Assembly: GCF_943193045.1 (NCBI RefSeq)
Contig: NZ_CALPCN010000004.1
Coordinates: 62,001 to 126,000, forward strand
Direction: 5' to 3'
Source: Pumilibacter muris
GTDB taxonomy: Bacteria > Bacillota > Clostridia > Christensenellales > Pumilibacteraceae
Length of the DNA: 64,000 nt
Of the stretch, positions 26,487-35,132 are shown piece by piece. A program made the translations under genes and the position numbers. Position 1 is the first letter of the stretch. Every line of letters begins with the position of its first letter. The notes beneath the pieces were generated by a model. The model searched no databases and was not told the DNA's origin. It saw only the letters and a program-made list of their open reading frames with translations.

Positions 26487-27290
26487 TTAATTAAACATTT
26501 TCCCCGTAACTTTAAGCATAAAGTTTAGAGAGAAAACGCGCGAACAAAAATAGAGGAGTTTATATTTGGCTCCCACTATATAAAGAGCGCGTTTTTTCTT
26601 TACCGCTATTTTTGCGATTTTTTTACCTACTTTGTTCACGTTCATACGCTTGTTTTGTCTGCCGTCTATTTTTTGTTGCGACTCAATAACGTTGTTGCCG
26701 TAGCGTTCGTTCGTTTGTTCGAATTTGAGACGGTTGGCGGTGAACTCGCTTTTAACGTCGCCCGGACAAACCGTTACCACGCTTATTCCGCTGTTTTTAA
26801 GTTCCATTCTAAGCCCGTATGAAAGCATATTTAAAGCGGCTTTCGCCGAGCAATACACATTGCGGTAAGGCAAAGCGAAAAGCGCGCAAGCGGAACTCAG
26901 CATTATTATCTTTCCGCCCTTAGGAACGCTTTTTAAAAGCGCTCGCGTGAAGATGAAAGGAGCGAAATAGTCTACTTCCATGACGTAACGAACGCTCTCC
27001 ATAGGTAAAAGTTCGGTTGCTCCCGATATTCCGAGCCCCGCGTTGTTTATTATAAGTTGTATTTTTTCGTATTTATCCGCTATTCGCTTTGCGGTGATTT
27101 CGGCTTGCTCCGAAACCGACAAATCGCATTGAAAAAAGTCGCATTCTATTTCTTCGGGCGGGGCAGTGCGCGAAACGCAAACGGTTTTATATCCGTATTC
27201 GTTAAGTGTTTTAATTATAACTTTTCCTATTCCGCTACTTCCGCCCGTTATTACGGCAACTTTTTGCCGTTCGTTATTATTTTTTCTCAT
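26487..27290 (-). CDS. Short-chain dehydrogenase/reductase
   Basis: 267 residues of classical SDR pattern. The cofactor loop is TGGSSGIG near the N-terminus, the structural motif NNAG near residue 82, and the catalytic YxxxK is YCSAK near residue 146, with a serine about 13 residues earlier. It reduces or oxidises a carbonyl/alcohol using NAD(P)H; the substrate is unknown. The C-terminal tail is basic and hydrophobic (FCSRVFSLNFMLKV), which suggests membrane association, as in the SDRs acting on lipids. The gene converges with hsdR and diverges from the gene at 27408. There is no ribosome binding site; the promoter's -10 box ends 6 nt before the ATG, so the transcript is probably leaderless. 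Confidence 0.88.
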   Translation of the reverse strand: MRKNNNERQKVAVITGGSSGIGKVIIKTLNEYGYKTVCVSRTAPPEEIECDFFQCDLSVSEQAEITAKRIADKYEKIQLIINNAGLGISGATELLPMESVRYVMEVDYFAPFIFTRALLKSVPKGGKIIMLSSACALFALPYRNVYCSAKAALNMLSYGLRMELKNSGISVVTVCPGDVKSEFTANRLKFEQTNERYGNNVIESQQKIDGRQNKRMNVNKVGKKIAKIAVKKKRALYIVGAKYKLLYFCSRVFSLNFMLKVTGKMFN

Positions 27291-27296
27291 TTTTTT

Positions 27297-27325
27297 ATTG
27301 TATCACAATTAAAAGCTCAACGCAA
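27297..27325 (-). promoter_or_regulatory. Leftward promoter of the SDR gene, probably leaderless
   Basis: TTGCGT (27320-27325) and TACAAT (27297-27302) on the minus strand, spacer 17 bp. The start codon follows the -10 box after only six bases. Confidence 0.6.
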
Positions 27326-27329
27326 CATT

Positions 27330-27353
27330 AAAACGCCTCTTTTCAGGCGTTTT
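27330..27353. terminator. Symmetrical hairpin between divergent promoters
   Basis: AAAACGCC pairs with GGCGTTTT across an 8-nt loop. With A- and T-runs at the two ends it could stop transcripts in both directions and insulate the divergent promoters. Confidence 0.6.
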
Positions 27354-27372
27354 ACCATTATAACCTTATTAC

Positions 27373-27401
27373 TTGACAAATCTGCGGCAAAAGAGTAAAA
27401 T
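27373..27401 (+). promoter_or_regulatory. Rightward promoter of the hydrolase-like gene, probably leaderless
   Basis: TTGACA (27373-27378), 17-bp spacer, TAAAAT (27396-27401), then six bases and the ATG at 27408. Confidence 0.75.
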
Positions 27402-27407
27402 GCTTAT

Positions 27408-29000
27408 ATGATATTGTCACCAAAAAGGCTGTGGGAGAATTACGACCGCTCAATTATGCCGCTTGACACAAGCGTTATTCGCTCTTTCAAAACGTCGTTC
27501 GGCACCGAAAAACATGTGTATTACAACGGAGAAGCTACCTCTTTGGGATGCACCCGTATTTATGCGCGTCTTTTATTGCCCGAAAACAGTTCTAATAAAC
27601 TTGTTTTGGCAATGCTCGGAGCGGACGAAAACATTCACGACTACGACTTTTCGGAATTTATCAAAAACGGTTGGGCAGTGCTTGCGGTAGACTACGTCGG
27701 AAACGCTTTCGAGCGAGAAAGATTTACTATTTATCCGCCCTCTCTCGGTTATGCCAACTACAATAAAAACGAGCTTTACACCATTGCCGAACACCCTCAA
27801 AAAACTTGTTGGTACGTTTGGACTACCGTTTGCTTGCGTTCGTTTACTTTTGCCGAAAGCGAAGGATTTTCGCGCGTTGCGGCGCTCGGAGTTAATCTCG
27901 GCGGCTCCACTGTTATAAAAGCGGCGGCTTTGTCAGATTTTCCCGTTTGCGCGGCTTCTTTATTTTCGCCGGGATTCTTTCCGCCGTCGGACGACGTCGA
28001 TAAATTGTCGGAAAGAGTGAGTGTGAGCGTAGACGGTTACGCTCACATGTATAAAATTCCGTTTTTTCAAATATGCTGTTCCAACGACGTAGACTCTTCG
28101 CTCGACAGAATAAGCGAACTTAACGAACAGGCGGCGGGAAAAAGTTTGCTCTATATCGCTCCGAGAGTAGCTAAATCTTACACTAAAGAAATTCAATCGA
28201 ACATAAATCTGTTTTTCTCCGAATACCTCGATAATTCGGTTTTAAACGAAGAAGAAAAAAATATCTTTGCTCCGTCGTTTGATTTTTCCGCAAGCGGCGC
28301 CGAAGACAAAATGTATTTTTCGCTTAAATGTTCGCACAAATTAAAAGAGGTTAGTTTATTCGTATCGCACGGAATAACCAACCCCGCATACAGAAACTGG
28401 CGCGCCGTGCCTCTCGAAAAAGCGGGGGAAGACGAATATTTAGGTTATACTCAAGTTTATTCTTCGGATAAAACAGTTTATTCTTTCGCTTGCCTCACAA
28501 CCGAAAACGGATTTATTTACAGCACGCCCGTTTTAAAAAAAGTTCCGTCCTCTCTCAAAATAAAACCTACGGTAATAACCAAACGCCGACTTATATACGA
28601 CAGCGACATGGGAGTTGACGACTTTTTTGCTGCGGAAGAGAAATTCGTTCCCGAAGTTAAAGAGGGTCCTTTCTCAATAGGCGGAATAAGCGCGTCAAAA
28701 GGTTTGTGCACTTATAAATTGGGCGACGTGGCGTTCAGCGGTTCGCGCGACAGCGTTTTGCAACTTTTAATGTTTTCGCCCGTAGCTCAAGAAGTAACTT
28801 TTTCTGTTACCGACGAAGAACATTTCACAACGTATTCGTGCAAAAAGTTTATCAGTCCCGAAACGGATTGGACAAAAATTATGCTTCAAGTTTCGGATTT
28901 AAAATCCAACGAAGGTTATCTTTCGGGGTGGGATAAGGCTATTCTTTTAAGAATAGACGCCGAAGAAGAAGTTTTAATAAGCTCTCTTCTTTGGGTTTAA
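27408..29000 (+). CDS. Alpha/beta-hydrolase-fold protein with altered nucleophile and a C-terminal beta domain
   Basis: 530 residues, not a family I recognise as a whole. Residues 1-270 look like an alpha/beta hydrolase of the acetyl-xylan-esterase/dienelactone type, with a strand-turn LVLAMLGADEN, then VLAVDYVGNAF. At the nucleophile elbow, however, the sequence is LGVNLGGS: Asn163 stands where the serine of GxSxG is expected. The protein may therefore be a non-catalytic relative or use another residue. Residues about 290-530 read as one or two beta-sandwich domains like carbohydrate-binding modules. There is no signal peptide. The transcript appears to be leaderless. The signal peptidase gene follows 18 bp downstream, so they may be co-transcribed. 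Confidence 0.6.
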   Translation: MILSPKRLWENYDRSIMPLDTSVIRSFKTSFGTEKHVYYNGEATSLGCTRIYARLLLPENSSNKLVLAMLGADENIHDYDFSEFIKNGWAVLAVDYVGNAFERERFTIYPPSLGYANYNKNELYTIAEHPQKTCWYVWTTVCLRSFTFAESEGFSRVAALGVNLGGSTVIKAAALSDFPVCAASLFSPGFFPPSDDVDKLSERVSVSVDGYAHMYKIPFFQICCSNDVDSSLDRISELNEQAAGKSLLYIAPRVAKSYTKEIQSNINLFFSEYLDNSVLNEEEKNIFAPSFDFSASGAEDKMYFSLKCSHKLKEVSLFVSHGITNPAYRNWRAVPLEKAGEDEYLGYTQVYSSDKTVYSFACLTTENGFIYSTPVLKKVPSSLKIKPTVITKRRLIYDSDMGVDDFFAAEEKFVPEVKEGPFSIGGISASKGLCTYKLGDVAFSGSRDSVLQLLMFSPVAQEVTFSVTDEEHFTTYSCKKFISPETDWTKIMLQVSDLKSNEGYLSGWDKAILLRIDAEEEVLISSLLWV

Positions 29001-29018
29001 ATTTCGGTAATATAAAAA

Positions 29019-29786
29019 ATGAGTAAAACCAAAAAAAAGAAAAAGCAAGCGTGGGAAATAGTTTTAAAAGACAGATTCCTTACAAACAACAAGCCCGACA
29101 ATCTTTACGTTATGGCTTTAATGTATTTTGTTGTGTTTTTGCTCAGTTTTTTGCTTGTGTTCGTCTGTTTTTTTCAGCTTTGCGAAGTGAGAGGCACAAG
29201 TATGGTAAACACTCTTCACGACGGCGACCACGTTTTATTATTAAAAACTTCTAAAACTTACAAACGCGGCGATATAGTGGTTATAACCAAAGACGACGAA
29301 AATAAGAAAACCAAAACAAACATAATAAAAAGGGTTATAGCCGTAGGAGGCGATTCCGTTATGTTTGTTCCGAGCGAAGAAGACGAAAACTTTATTTTGC
29401 TTTACATGAAAAAAAGCGGCGAAGAAAATTTCTCTTTGATTGACGAAAGCGGATACATTAACGAACCCATGCAAAAATCGGGATTTAAAAATAAAGACAA
29501 CTCCGCTTGGGAAAAAATCGAAAACGTAAAAAATCCCGACAGTCCGGAAAACAAAGAAAAATTCTTTTTCGGAAAAGAAATATTCATTAAAGAAAACGAA
29601 TTTTTCGTTATGGGCGACAATCGAAACGTAAGCGAAGATTCGAGAAAAGACGGTCCTTACTTTATAACCAACATATATCACAAATCCGTTTTCACAGTAG
29701 AAAAAGATTCCATTTTGGAAAAACTTTTAAAATTCTTATACCACGAAAACAACAACGCCAACAAAATTATGGAATTAAACGGATAA
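29019..29786 (+). CDS. lepB: Signal peptidase I
   Basis: 255 residues. A basic N-terminus (KTKKKKK) and one membrane helix (about 29-53) precede the extracytoplasmic catalytic domain. The catalytic serine is Ser61 in RGTSM and the general-base lysine is Lys104 in NIIKRVIAVGGD; the conserved MGDNR box lies near residue 205. It removes signal peptides from secreted proteins at the outer face of the membrane. A stretch of about 70 residues rich in Lys/Glu between the lysine box and MGDNR is longer than in Bacillus SipS. No clear ribosome binding site precedes the ATG. The lipoproteins of this window would instead be cleaved by signal peptidase II. Confidence 0.92.
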   Translation: MSKTKKKKKQAWEIVLKDRFLTNNKPDNLYVMALMYFVVFLLSFLLVFVCFFQLCEVRGTSMVNTLHDGDHVLLLKTSKTYKRGDIVVITKDDENKKTKTNIIKRVIAVGGDSVMFVPSEEDENFILLYMKKSGEENFSLIDESGYINEPMQKSGFKNKDNSAWEKIENVKNPDSPENKEKFFFGKEIFIKENEFFVMGDNRNVSEDSRKDGPYFITNIYHKSVFTVEKDSILEKLLKFLYHENNNANKIMELNG

Positions 29787-29841
29787 ATTTTATCGATTAT
29801 AGCTTTCGAAAATAATTTAAACAGGGAGGTTATTTTATAAA

Positions 29842-30705
29842 ATGGTTAAAATAACTTGCGACTCAACCGCCGACCTCGAAGCTCTTTTCCGAAAAAGAAA
29901 CATAGACGTTTTACCGCTTATAGTAACTCTCGGCGAAAAAAGCTATCACGACGGAGTGGACGTAACCCCTCCCGATATTTTTACGTTCGTTAAAGAAAAC
30001 AACGTTCTTCCCAAAACGGCTGCTCGAAACGAAGACGACTTTTATACGTTTTTCAAGCAATACGTCGATTGCGGCGACAGCGTTATTCATTTTAATATTT
30101 CGAGCAAATTCTCGGCAAGCAACGAAATGGCTAAAAAAGCCGCTTCCCGATTGAACAACGTTTTCGTTATAGACAGCTACAATCTTTCTACGGGAACGGG
30201 ACTTCTCGCAATGCACGCCTGCGATATGGCGGAAGCGGGCGCGTCCGCCGAAGAAATAGTAAAATCGGTAAACGCGAGAATTCCATACGTTCAAGCCTCG
30301 TTCGTTGTTGACACTATGGAATATTTGAGAAAGGGCGGAAGATGCAGCGGAATAGCGAGTTTTGCCGCGTCGGTATTAAAAATAAAGCCCACTATTCTCG
30401 TTAAAGACGGCGGAATGGTTGTAGGAAAGAAATACATGGGAAACTTCGATAAAGTTATTTTAAAATACGTTGCCGACACGTTGAATTCCTTTAATAATCC
30501 CGATTACACGAGAATATTCGTAACCCATACTTACGCTTCCGACGAAACCGTAAGTTCGGTTATACAAGAAATTAAAAAGCTTGCGCCTTTCAAAGAAATA
30601 ATAGAAACTAAGGCGGGATGCACGGTTACAAGTCATTGCGGAAAAAATACGTTGGGAATACTTTATATCAACGACGGTTTTATAAATCCGTATTCGGTTA
30701 AATAG
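29842..30705 (+). CDS. DegV family fatty-acid-binding protein
   Basis: 287 residues, the standard DegV length. It opens with ITCDSTADL, contains the KTAARNEDDF substitute for the usual T-S-Q-P region, ISSKFSASNEMA, VIDSYNLSTGTG, and MEYLRKGGRCSG, all familiar DegV landmarks. DegV (FakB) proteins bind a fatty acid and, in bacteria with FakA, present it for phosphorylation and phospholipid synthesis. A partner kinase FakA is not in the window. A GGGAGG ribosome binding site precedes the ATG. It lies 11 bp before rsmG and is probably co-transcribed with it. Confidence 0.9.
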   Translation: MVKITCDSTADLEALFRKRNIDVLPLIVTLGEKSYHDGVDVTPPDIFTFVKENNVLPKTAARNEDDFYTFFKQYVDCGDSVIHFNISSKFSASNEMAKKAASRLNNVFVIDSYNLSTGTGLLAMHACDMAEAGASAEEIVKSVNARIPYVQASFVVDTMEYLRKGGRCSGIASFAASVLKIKPTILVKDGGMVVGKKYMGNFDKVILKYVADTLNSFNNPDYTRIFVTHTYASDETVSSVIQEIKKLAPFKEIIETKAGCTVTSHCGKNTLGILYINDGFINPYSVK

Positions 30706-30716
30706 TTAATTAAAAA

Positions 30717-31406
30717 ATGAAAAAACTTACGGAATTTCTTATCAACAATTCTTTCTCTGAAAAAATTGCGGCAGACGCGGCGGATAAATTTCGTGTCTAC
30801 CGTGATTTTTTAATAGAGAAAAACAAGCAATTCAATCTTACGGCAATAACCGAACCCGAAGAAATAGAAATAAAACATTTTATCGATTCTCTTGCCGCTC
30901 TTCCTTATATTGAAGGAAACGTTGCCGACATAGGCACGGGCGCGGGTTTTCCCGGACTTGCCCTTAAAATCATGATGCCCGATTCGGATTTTACTCTTAT
31001 AGACAGTCTTAACAAAAGAATAGAATTTTTAAACGATTTGATTTTAAAACTACAACTTGAAAAAGTTCAAACTTTACATGCGCGAGCGGAAGAGCTCGAT
31101 AAAACCGTTAAATACAACACTGTGGTGGCAAGAGCGGTTTCCAAGCTGAATACTCTTTGCGAATATACTTTGCCTTTTGTGAAAACGGGCGGAAAATTCA
31201 TAGCTTACAAATCCGAAAATTGCGACGACGAAATAAAAGAAGCAAAAAACGCTATTTCGGTTTTGGGTGGTGAACTTGAAAACGTAGTGTCGGTTAAGCT
31301 TCCTTATTCGGATATAACGAGAAAACTCGTTTTAATAAAAAAGATGAAAGAAACTCCTTTAAAATATCCTCGCAACCAAAACAAACCGAGAAAACAGCCG
31401 CTGTAA
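30717..31406 (+). CDS. rsmG: 16S rRNA (guanine527-N7)-methyltransferase
   Basis: 229 residues. NLTAITEPEEIEIKHFIDSL and the S-adenosylmethionine loop DIGTGAGFPG (about residue 71) are diagnostic. RsmG methylates G527 of 16S rRNA in the 530 loop, and loss gives low-level streptomycin resistance. The C-terminus is basic and may contact rRNA. It follows degV by 11 bp without a clear ribosome binding site. In many Bacillota it lies at the end of mnmE-mnmG-rsmG near the origin; here it precedes mnmE and mnmG is absent, so the block has been rearranged. Confidence 0.95.
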   Translation: MKKLTEFLINNSFSEKIAADAADKFRVYRDFLIEKNKQFNLTAITEPEEIEIKHFIDSLAALPYIEGNVADIGTGAGFPGLALKIMMPDSDFTLIDSLNKRIEFLNDLILKLQLEKVQTLHARAEELDKTVKYNTVVARAVSKLNTLCEYTLPFVKTGGKFIAYKSENCDDEIKEAKNAISVLGGELENVVSVKLPYSDITRKLVLIKKMKETPLKYPRNQNKPRKQPL

Positions 31407-31461
31407 TGTAAGTAATATTATTATATATGGGTAGTAGTAGTTAAAGTAGTAAGTGTGAAAA

Positions 31462-31690
31462 TGTGGACAAACTTATATATAGTGTGATAAAGTAAAAAAA
31501 CTGTAAAAAACAACTATATATCGAAATTTCTCAAAGAATAAAATGTGGAAAAAAATATAATGTTTATATAAAATTATAAACATTTCATCCACATAAAAAA
31601 GTTAATAGTAAAAAATATACGTTTATATAGTAAAAATAAAAAAAGTTATCCACATACTTTTCCACAATGTGGATAAATCGCTGTGGATAC
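31462..31690. other. DnaA-box cluster B between rsmG and mnmE
   Basis: Seven DnaA-box matches in 230 bp: perfect TTATCCACA at 31646-31654 and its complement at 31668-31676, and five single-mismatch copies at 31462-31470, 31544-31552, 31585-31593, 31658-31666 and 31682-31690. Between them lies extremely AT-rich sequence (31490-31640) suited to unwinding. The last boxes overlap the region just upstream of the mnmE start. It could be the replication origin, a second origin element, or a DnaA-titrating or regulatory site. Genes on both sides point rightward, so gene orientation does not favour it over the cluster at 10.2 kb. Confidence 0.6.
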
Positions 31691-31702
31691 AAGGTGAATA
31701 TT

Positions 31703-33046
31703 GTGTATAACAATAATAAAGAAGAAAAAAACAATAAAAACGACGTTATAGCCGCGATTTCCACTCCCATAGGGCGCGGAGCCGTGAGTTGTATAAGAAT
31801 ATCGGGAGAGGGAAGCAAAGAAATAGTTATAAAGCTTACCGAACCAAAAAAAGAATTTGTTCACGCTAAAATGTTGTCGTGTATTTTTAACGGAAGAATT
31901 AAAGATAAAATAATGGCGGTTATTTTCGAAAACGGAAAAAGTTACACAGGCGAGGAGAGCGCGGAACTTTATTTTCACGGCGGAAAATTTTTAACCGAGC
32001 AAGCGTTGTTAAGCGTTCTCGACGCGGGCGCCCGTCTTGCGGAAGCGGGAGAGTTTACGCGCAGAGCTTTTTTAAACGGTAAAATAGATTTGACGCAAGC
32101 CGAAGGAATAAGCGACTTAATAGACGGCGACAATTTGGAAGCGGTAGAAAACGCTTTCGAGCAAAGCGAGGGCAAAACAAAAAAAGCAATAAACGAAATA
32201 TACGATAAACTTTTGGAAGTGGCTGCTCGCGCCGAAGTGAGCATAGATTATCCCGAAGAAGATATAGAAGAACAAACCCGCGCCGAACTAATCGAGGGAA
32301 TAAACAGTGTTAAAACTGACGTTCAAAAAGAAATTAAAGGATATTACGGTGGAAGAATAAAAAGAGAGGGCGTAAAAGTTGCAATAACGGGCAAAACCAA
32401 CGCGGGAAAAAGCACGCTTTTCAACTCTCTTTTGCAGTCGGAAAGAGCGATAGTTTCCGACGAAGAAGGAACCACGCGCGACACTATAGAAGAAAAGATG
32501 ATTTATAAAGGTTGCGCTTTTGTTTTAACCGACACTGCGGGCATACGCGAAACCGAAAATAAAGTTGAAAAAATGGGAATAGAGCGCAGCAAAACCGCAA
32601 TGAAAGAAGCCGACTTAATATTGCGCGTTATAAACGACGAAAAAGAATGCCCCGATTTTCTTGACGAAACAGCCTTGTTAGTGATAAACTCTTTCCAACC
32701 CGTTGAAGAAGCGAAGCAAACGGTTGTTTTGAAAAACGGAAATAGCGCCGTAGTTTTAAACGCCAAAACGGGCGACGGAATAAACGCGCTAAAAGAAGAA
32801 CTTTATAATCGCGGCAAAAAAATGAGCGCGGGCGGCGGCTGTATAAACAATCCGCGTCAATACGCCGCATTGAAAGAATGCGAAAGCGATTTAATACGGG
32901 CAACCGAAGCCGCTCAAACCTTAACGCTTGATTGCGTTTGCTCCGACCTGTATAAATCGCTCGACGCTCTCGGACGCATAACGGGCAAAAATACGGGTGA
33001 AGCCGTTGTAAACGAAATCTTTTCCCGCTTTTGCGTAGGAAAGTAA
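31703..33046 (+). CDS. mnmE: tRNA modification GTPase MnmE
   Basis: About 447 residues. The N-terminal tetrahydrofolate-binding domain (AAISTPIGRGAVS, RISG), the helical domain (NGKIDLTQAEG) and the inserted GTPase (GKTNAGKST about 229, EGTTRDT, DTAG about 276) are followed by the C-terminal FCVGK with the conserved cysteine. With MnmG it makes the cmnm5U34 modification of tRNA. The G4 motif, normally NKxD for guanine recognition, reads NSFQ here (about 328). I prefer the GTG at 31703, which has AAGGTG 6-7 nt upstream; an in-frame ATG at 31667 lies inside the DnaA-box cluster and would add 12 poorly conserved residues. Confidence 0.93.
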   Translation: MYNNNKEEKNNKNDVIAAISTPIGRGAVSCIRISGEGSKEIVIKLTEPKKEFVHAKMLSCIFNGRIKDKIMAVIFENGKSYTGEESAELYFHGGKFLTEQALLSVLDAGARLAEAGEFTRRAFLNGKIDLTQAEGISDLIDGDNLEAVENAFEQSEGKTKKAINEIYDKLLEVAARAEVSIDYPEEDIEEQTRAELIEGINSVKTDVQKEIKGYYGGRIKREGVKVAITGKTNAGKSTLFNSLLQSERAIVSDEEGTTRDTIEEKMIYKGCAFVLTDTAGIRETENKVEKMGIERSKTAMKEADLILRVINDEKECPDFLDETALLVINSFQPVEEAKQTVVLKNGNSAVVLNAKTGDGINALKEELYNRGKKMSAGGGCINNPRQYAALKECESDLIRATEAAQTLTLDCVCSDLYKSLDALGRITGKNTGEAVVNEIFSRFCVGK

Positions 33047-33112
33047 TTTAAACTTAAATAGTTATTTTAGAAAAAAGAATTAAAAAGACGGAGAGAATTT
33101 TCTCGAAAAGAA

Positions 33113-33562
33113 ATGAAAATAATAGACACCAACAAAAAAGCGTATTTCGACTATGAAATAACCGATACCGTAGAAGCGGGAATAGTTCTCGAAGGGAGCG
33201 AGGTTAAGTCGGTAAAACAAGGCAACGCCCGTCTGCGCGACAGCTTTTGTCAGCTTTCGGACGGAGAGCTTTGGCTTAAAAATTTTTTTATATCGCCTTA
33301 CGAAAAAGGAAATTCGTTCGCGCCCGACCCGCGCCGAAATAGAAAGCTACTGTTGCACCGCGCCGAAATCGACAAGCTCGAAGGCAAAGTAAGGCAAAAA
33401 GGACTTACTCTTGTGCCCACAAAATTGTATTTTGTTAAAAACAAAGTTAAAGTTGAAATCGCTTTGGGCAGAGGCAAAAAACTGTACGACAAGAGGGAAA
33501 CGGCGAGAGAAAAGGTTATAAAACGCGACACAGACCGACAGATAAAAGAAAGCAATCGCTAA
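33113..33562 (+). CDS. smpB: SsrA-binding protein
   Basis: 149 residues, standard length. The conserved core is present: NKKAYFDYEI, EAGIVLEGSEVKSV, NARLRDSF, FFISPYEKGN, and the basic tail (about 115-149, rich in Lys/Arg) that enters the decoding centre. SmpB brings tmRNA to stalled ribosomes. The tmRNA gene is not adjacent and I did not find it in the window. It lies 66 bp after mnmE in the same direction; a GGAGAG motif upstream is part of a small hairpin. Confidence 0.95.
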   Translation: MKIIDTNKKAYFDYEITDTVEAGIVLEGSEVKSVKQGNARLRDSFCQLSDGELWLKNFFISPYEKGNSFAPDPRRNRKLLLHRAEIDKLEGKVRQKGLTLVPTKLYFVKNKVKVEIALGRGKKLYDKRETAREKVIKRDTDRQIKESNR

Positions 33563-33631
33563 AACGCAAAGAAAAAACGCGCATATCATGGAAAGTATAG
33601 GGTACGGAAATAGAAGAGAAAGGAGAGAATA

Positions 33632-35002
33632 GTGGAATTTAACGAATTTTTACAAGAGGTAATGCCCAAAATCAAAAAGCTCAGCGAGCTTGCGCGTGAA
33701 AGCACAATAATAGACAACACGTTTTACAGCAAGTATGAGGTTAAGCGCGGCTTGCGCGACGAACACGGAAACGGAGTTTTGGCGGGACTTACAGATATTT
33801 CGGATATTATAGGCAGAACCACCGAACCCGACGGAAGCCGACTTCCGTGCAAAGGAATACTCAGGTACAGAGGAATTGACATAAAAGATATAGCGGGCGG
33901 ATTTGTGCGCGAAAATAGGTTCGGCTTTGAAGAAACGGCATATTTGTTGTTGTTCGGAACGTTGCCGAGCGAAAAGGAACTCAAAGAATTTAAAGAAATT
34001 TTAAGCGGAATGCGCAGTTTGCCCGTGTCGTTCATACGCGACGTTATTATGAAAGCGCCGAGCGTCGATATGATGAACGGATTGAGCCGAAGCGTTCTTA
34101 CCCTTTATTCTTACGACGAAAAAGCGGACGACATTTCGATTTCCAACGTTTTGAGGCAATGTTTGCAGCTCATAGCGCAATTCCCGCTTGTAAGCGTATA
34201 TTCGTATCAAGTGTTTAAATATTATCACGAAGAGGGCGGGCTTATAATAAACACGCCCGAAAAAGACCTCTCCACCGCAGAGAACATGCTTCACCTTTTG
34301 CGCGCCGACGGCAAATATACCGAGCTCGAAGCGAAAATACTCGACATGATGTTAGTGCTTCATGCCGAGCACGGCGGCGGCAACAACTCCACGTTTACCA
34401 CTCATGTTGTAACTTCGTCGGGCGCGGATACATATTCGGTGATTGCGGCGGCGCTCGGTTCTCTTAAAGGTCCGCGTCACGGCGGCGCCAACATTAAAGT
34501 GGTTAAAATGTTCGAAGATATGAAAGCGCATTTAAAAAACCGTTCCGACGGAGCCGTGCGCGACTATTTGAACAAACTTCTGAACAAAGAAGCTTTCGAT
34601 AAAGCCGGTCTTATTTACGGCATAGGGCACGCCGTTTATTCGGTTAGCGACCCCCGCGCCGAAATAATAAAGTCGTATGTGGCAAAACTCGCCGAAGCGA
34701 AAAACAGAACGGAAGATTACGAACTTTACGAAAAAATAGAAAGACTTGCACCCGAAGTTATTTCGGAGCACCGCACAATGTACAAAGGGGTGTCGGCTAA
34801 CGTAGACTTTTATTCGGGCTTTATAAATTCTATGCTCGGCATACCCACAGAATTGTTCACTCCCATTTTCGCGGTTAGCCGAATAGTGGGTTGGAGCGCG
34901 CACCGCATAGAGGAACTCAGCAACAAAGGTAAAATAATACGCCCGAATTACGAGTGTATTTCCGAAGTGCGCGACTATGTGCCGCTTAAAGACAGAAAAT
35001 AA
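33632..35002 (+). CDS. gltA: Citrate synthase (Si type)
   Basis: 456 residues. The core has LHAEHGGGNNSTFTTHV (about 245, catalytic His), GPRHGGAN (about 288), IYGIGHAVYSVSDPRA (about 327, second His and Arg) and the conserved aspartate in NVDFYSGF (about 390). It condenses oxaloacetate with acetyl-CoA. The N-terminal about 45 residues are an extension seen in some clostridial enzymes. GTG start with AAGGAGAG six nt upstream. In a fermenter without a visible TCA cycle here, the likely role is 2-oxoglutarate/glutamate synthesis. It lies 69 bp after smpB. Confidence 0.93.
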   Translation: MEFNEFLQEVMPKIKKLSELARESTIIDNTFYSKYEVKRGLRDEHGNGVLAGLTDISDIIGRTTEPDGSRLPCKGILRYRGIDIKDIAGGFVRENRFGFEETAYLLLFGTLPSEKELKEFKEILSGMRSLPVSFIRDVIMKAPSVDMMNGLSRSVLTLYSYDEKADDISISNVLRQCLQLIAQFPLVSVYSYQVFKYYHEEGGLIINTPEKDLSTAENMLHLLRADGKYTELEAKILDMMLVLHAEHGGGNNSTFTTHVVTSSGADTYSVIAAALGSLKGPRHGGANIKVVKMFEDMKAHLKNRSDGAVRDYLNKLLNKEAFDKAGLIYGIGHAVYSVSDPRAEIIKSYVAKLAEAKNRTEDYELYEKIERLAPEVISEHRTMYKGVSANVDFYSGFINSMLGIPTELFTPIFAVSRIVGWSAHRIEELSNKGKIIRPNYECISEVRDYVPLKDRK

Positions 35003-35132
35003 TTTTCATTGCGGAATTTTTCGGAAAAAAGCTAAAAAATCGTTTAAGATTTTAAAGGTTGCGGCTTCGGCTTCCTAAAAATTTACCGCATGACGTGAGT
35101 ATTTTAAAAATCGTTCTTAACGAGGCATATAA

